NCBI GenBank assembly: GCA_963720945.1 | Contig: CAVRHH010000029.1 | Span: 124,001-188,000, forward strand | Length of the DNA: 64,000 nt | Source of the DNA: Bog-532 sp963720945 | GTDB taxonomy: Bacteria; Actinomycetota; Actinomycetes; Streptosporangiales; Streptosporangiaceae | Direction: 5' to 3' | Notes under the pieces: model-generated | What the model saw: only the letters and a program-made list of their open reading frames with translations | Told to the model about the DNA's origin: nothing | Database searches by the model: none | Made by a program: the position numbers and the translations under genes | Part shown: positions 61,674 through 64,000 of the stretch, in pieces | Layout of the letters: every line of letters begins with the position of its first letter | Numbering within the stretch: position 1 is the first letter of the stretch

Positions 61674-61980
61674 TCATCTCACGTCCTCCGGTTTCCCTGC
61701 GGGCTTTCCTCCGGTTTCCCGTTTGCCCGCTGGGTTCTTCCCCTTCGTCCGCCTTCCTCCGGTTTCCCTTCGTCCGGCGTTGTCCGGTTCGTTCCCTTCG
61801 GCCGTTGCCCGGTTCCGGTTCCCCTCGGTTTCCCTCCGGGTTCCCTTTCCCTTGGGCAACTCTCACGTTAGCGCTCCCGCGCGGCGGTTCCGCAGGCGTA
61901 GGTCCCGGGCGGCCGGGCCTAAGGTCACCAGTTCTGCGGCTAGCCGAGGCGCCCGGTCCCCGGGCACGGTTGCTTCCTGG

Positions 61981-63435
61981 TCAGCTGAGCAGGTCGGCGA
62001 CGCCGGCGATGGCGGGTTCGATGGCTCGCTCGCCGACGTTGCCGAAGCCCATCACCAGCGCGGGTGGGGCCGCGGTGTCAAGGTTGCCGCGGTAGGCGCC
62101 GATGCCGTGCAGCCCGACCCGCCGTTCACGCGCCGCGGCGATCACTGCCGTCTCGTCGGCGCCGGGTGGCAGAGGCGCGACAGCGTGGAATCCGGCCGCG
62201 AGCCCGGTGAGCTGGACTTGGGGGGCGTGTCTGGCGAACGCGCCGGTCAGTGCGGTGCGGCGGGCGGCGTAGACAGTTCGCATCCGCCGCAGGTGGCGGT
62301 CGTACCGGCCGGCCACGAGCAGGGTGGCCAGGGCGAGCTGGTCTAGCGTGCAGGAGCCGCGGTCGCTCATTTCTTTCTCGGCGGCGACCGCGGAGGCCAG
62401 TGGTGATGGGGCGTGGACCCAGCCGAGGCGGACCGCGGGCGCCAGTGCCTTGCTGGCAGTGCCGAGCAGGAAGACCTGGTCTGGGGCTAGTCCCTGCAGC
62501 GCGCCGACGGGTTCTTTGTCGTAGCGGAACTCCGAGTCGTAGTCGTCCTCGATCACGTACCCGCCGCCGCGCCGCGCCCAGTCGGTCAGGGCGTGCCGCC
62601 GTGCTGGGGACAGGACCACCCCGGTGGGAGACTGGTGTGCCGGGGTGACCACGACAGCCTGGGCTCCGCTGGCCGCCAGTTCGCCGACCACGAGGCCTTG
62701 CTCGTCGACCGGCACGTAGGTGACGTGGATGCCCATCGCCAGGGCCGCGCGGACGGTTTCGTCTGCCTGCGCGCTGCCGTAGCCGGGGTCTTCGAAGGCC
62801 ACGCACGTCACGCCGCTTTGCCGGGCCAGGGCGCGCATTACCAGGTTGATTCCTTGCGCAAAGCCGGTGCTGATGATCATCCGCGCAGGGCTGGCGGCGG
62901 CGGCTCGTACCCGCCGCAGGTAACCGGCGAGGACCTCGCGCAGCACCGAGCTGCCGCGCGGGTCGCCGTATCCCAGGTCCGCGGAGGCGGCCTGGGTGCA
63001 CGCCTGCTTGACGGCCCAGGCCCAGTCGGTACGCGGGAAGCTAGACAGGTCCGGTACGCCGGGTTGGAAGTCCGCGATCAGCGGCGGTTCCGGGGCCTCA
63101 CGGGGCAGCGAGGGCAGGACCATGGCCGGGCCGGCCGCGGGCTGGTCGCCGGCTTGCTGGCCGCTGATGCCGGCGACCCGGGTGGCGGATCCGGTGCGGC
63201 TGGTCAGGTATCCCTCGGCCAGCAGCTGCCCGTAGCAGTCCTGCACCATGCCGCGGGAGACGCCGAGCGCACGCGCCAGCTCCCGCGTGGACGGCAGCCG
63301 TTCCCCAGCGCGGAGCCGGCCGCCCCTGATCGCCTCGCGCAGGCTCGCCTCCAGCTGGGCGCGCAGCGGCTGGCTGGCCGAACGGTCGAGCCGAACCAGC
63401 AGCCCCGGGCTCAAACCGGACCACTCAATCGCCAT
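61981..63435 (-). CDS. MocR/PdxR-family regulator (GntR domain plus aminotransferase fold)
   Basis: 484 aa. N-terminal winged helix (QPLRAQLEASLREAIRGGRLRAGERLPSTRELARALGVSRGMVQDCYGQLLAEGYL) and C-terminal fold-type I aminotransferase with IEDDYDSEFRYD and the PLP lysine in LLGTASKALAPAVRLGW. MocR proteins bind PLP as effector. It is divergent, by 47 bp, from an MFS transporter gene that it probably regulates. Confidence 0.93.
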   Translation of the reverse strand: MAIEWSGLSPGLLVRLDRSASQPLRAQLEASLREAIRGGRLRAGERLPSTRELARALGVSRGMVQDCYGQLLAEGYLTSRTGSATRVAGISGQQAGDQPAAGPAMVLPSLPREAPEPPLIADFQPGVPDLSSFPRTDWAWAVKQACTQAASADLGYGDPRGSSVLREVLAGYLRRVRAAAASPARMIISTGFAQGINLVMRALARQSGVTCVAFEDPGYGSAQADETVRAALAMGIHVTYVPVDEQGLVVGELAASGAQAVVVTPAHQSPTGVVLSPARRHALTDWARRGGGYVIEDDYDSEFRYDKEPVGALQGLAPDQVFLLGTASKALAPAVRLGWVHAPSPLASAVAAEKEMSDRGSCTLDQLALATLLVAGRYDRHLRRMRTVYAARRTALTGAFARHAPQVQLTGLAAGFHAVAPLPPGADETAVIAAARERRVGLHGIGAYRGNLDTAAPPALVMGFGNVGERAIEPAIAGVADLLS

Positions 63436-63482
63436 GAAATCGGACCTTACCAGCGTGCCGGCTGGGTTCTACCGTGCCTGCT

Positions 63483-64000
63483 ATGAGCACCTTGACGCAG
63501 GCGCAGCCTGGTACCGCGGTTCCGGCCCGGCTGCTCAGCGTGCCGCTGGCAGTCACGTTCCTGGCCGAGTTCACCTCGCTCACCAGCTTCTTCCTGCTGC
63601 TGTCGGTGATGCCGATGCTGGCGGCGGCGGCCGGCGCCAGCAGCTCCCGTGCCGGGCTGATCACCGGGTCCCTGCTGCTCGGCACCGTGGCTGCCGAGGC
63701 CGCGGCCGCAGCAGCGATCAGGCGGTTCGGCTACCGGATGGTCCTCGCGGCCGGAGCCGTGCTGCTTGGCGCGCCGGCCCTGGCCATGCTCGCACGCGAG
63801 CCCCAGGCCGTCATGGTGAGCGTCAGCTTGGTGCGCGGGCTCGGCTTCGGCTTGTGCGGCGTGGTCACCGGCGCGCTCACCGCCAAGCTGCTGCCTCCCG
63901 CACGGCGCGGCGAAGGGCTTGGCCTGCTCGGCGTCGTCTCCGGCGTACCGGCCATAGTCGCGCTGCCGGCCGGGGTCTGGCTCGCCGGACACCACCTGGC
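63483..64000 (+). CDS. MFS transporter (3' end cut by window)
   Basis: 172 codons visible. Successive hydrophobic helices (LAVTFLAEFTSLTSFFLLLSVMPMLAAAAG, LITGSLLLGTVAAEAAAAAAI, MVLAAGAVLLGAPALAMLA, VSLVRGLGFGLCGVVTGALTAKLLPPARRGEGLGLLG) fit the first four to five helices of a drug-efflux-type MFS protein. ATG at 63483. It shares its promoter region with the MocR gene. Confidence 0.88.
   Translation, partial: MSTLTQAQPGTAVPARLLSVPLAVTFLAEFTSLTSFFLLLSVMPMLAAAAGASSSRAGLITGSLLLGTVAAEAAAAAAIRRFGYRMVLAAGAVLLGAPALAMLAREPQAVMVSVSLVRGLGFGLCGVVTGALTAKLLPPARRGEGLGLLGVVSGVPAIVALPAGVWLAGHHL

Larger units (their letters stand above)
61325..61980. other. Intergenic region with a leader-like ORF, a nested hairpin and a pyrimidine-rich tract
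   Basis: About 650 bp between the SRPBCC gene and the convergent MocR gene. From about 61675 to 61860 the plus strand is strongly C+T-rich, with repeated CCTCCGGTTTCCC and GTCCGG-type words. No convincing gene of normal size is present. Confidence 0.6.

Overview
The window is very GC-rich, with short intergenic gaps, frequent GTG/TTG starts and ATGA/GTGA overlaps. It carries a complete phosphatidylinositol mannoside (PIM) start module. This points to a high-GC actinobacterium, probably a Streptosporangiales- or Streptomyces-like soil organism. No rRNA, tRNA, CRISPR array or intact prophage was seen.

Layout. (1) 1-8.2 kb: conserved housekeeping block, thrS and a HIT protein, then pgsA, patA and pimA, with an EF-G-like gene (fusA2) convergent to the HIT gene. 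Between the convergent genes lies a six-unit 73/74-bp array in which every unit holds a perfect GC hairpin. (2) 8.3-14.5 kb: leftward run of hydrolase, flavin-type PPOX protein, acetate kinase, phosphoketolase, Rv1733c-like membrane protein and a second PPOX protein. This gene content resembles a dormancy/hypoxia regulon, and two DosR/DevR-like boxes lie upstream of the second PPOX gene and of phosphoketolase. (3) 14.9-26.8 kb: tex (with a one-base frameshift), a solo TnpB IS605-type element, a serpin, a PucR-type regulator, nitroreductase, a VOC/TetR deletion scar, an SDR and a methyltransferase.

(4) 26.8-36.6 kb and 43.4-46.6 kb: accessory island rich in toxin-antitoxin modules and wreckage. 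It holds VapBC, DUF6247 with a decayed RelE, an AbiEii-like nucleotidyltransferase pair, an RHH antitoxin with a Doc toxin, MntA/HepT, an AAA/DUF4143 ATPase, a chimera of a TOTE-system fragment with an Lsr2 DNA-binding tail, and IS630, HNH and P-type ATPase remnants. Its most unusual content is a dispersed two-gene cassette: an ~97-aa protein starting MDEDNDGRFPD, translationally coupled to a 79-aa two-TM protein resembling superinfection-immunity (Imm) proteins. There are two copies, plus a third 5' end fused to a P-type ATPase remnant and further fragments. The cassette has a conserved leader whose hairpin buries the ribosome binding site.

(5) 37.3-43.3 kb: a probable lipid operon (acyl-CoA ligase, DUF3556 membrane protein, FAD oxidoreductase) followed by a VirS-type AraC regulator. 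(6) 46.6-53.1 kb: divergent envelope-stress-like module, with histidine kinase and DUF4097 protein leftward and MacB-type ABC ATPase, FtsX permease and LuxR-type response regulator rightward. (7) 53.1-55.9 kb: FAH-family hydrolase, FadR-type regulator, CoA-transferase remnant and SDR, probably sugar-acid catabolism. (8) 56-64 kb: small membrane protein, a 1309-aa unknown membrane protein, an SRPBCC protein, and a MocR/PdxR regulator divergent from an MFS transporter cut by the window edge.

Short tandem repeats sit directly after several stop codons (fusA2, HIT, hydrolase, PPOX, PucR, VOC) and inside several proteins (Tex, serpin, PucR, FtsX permease). They look like a habit of this genome. 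All names come from reading motifs by eye; no database search was possible.
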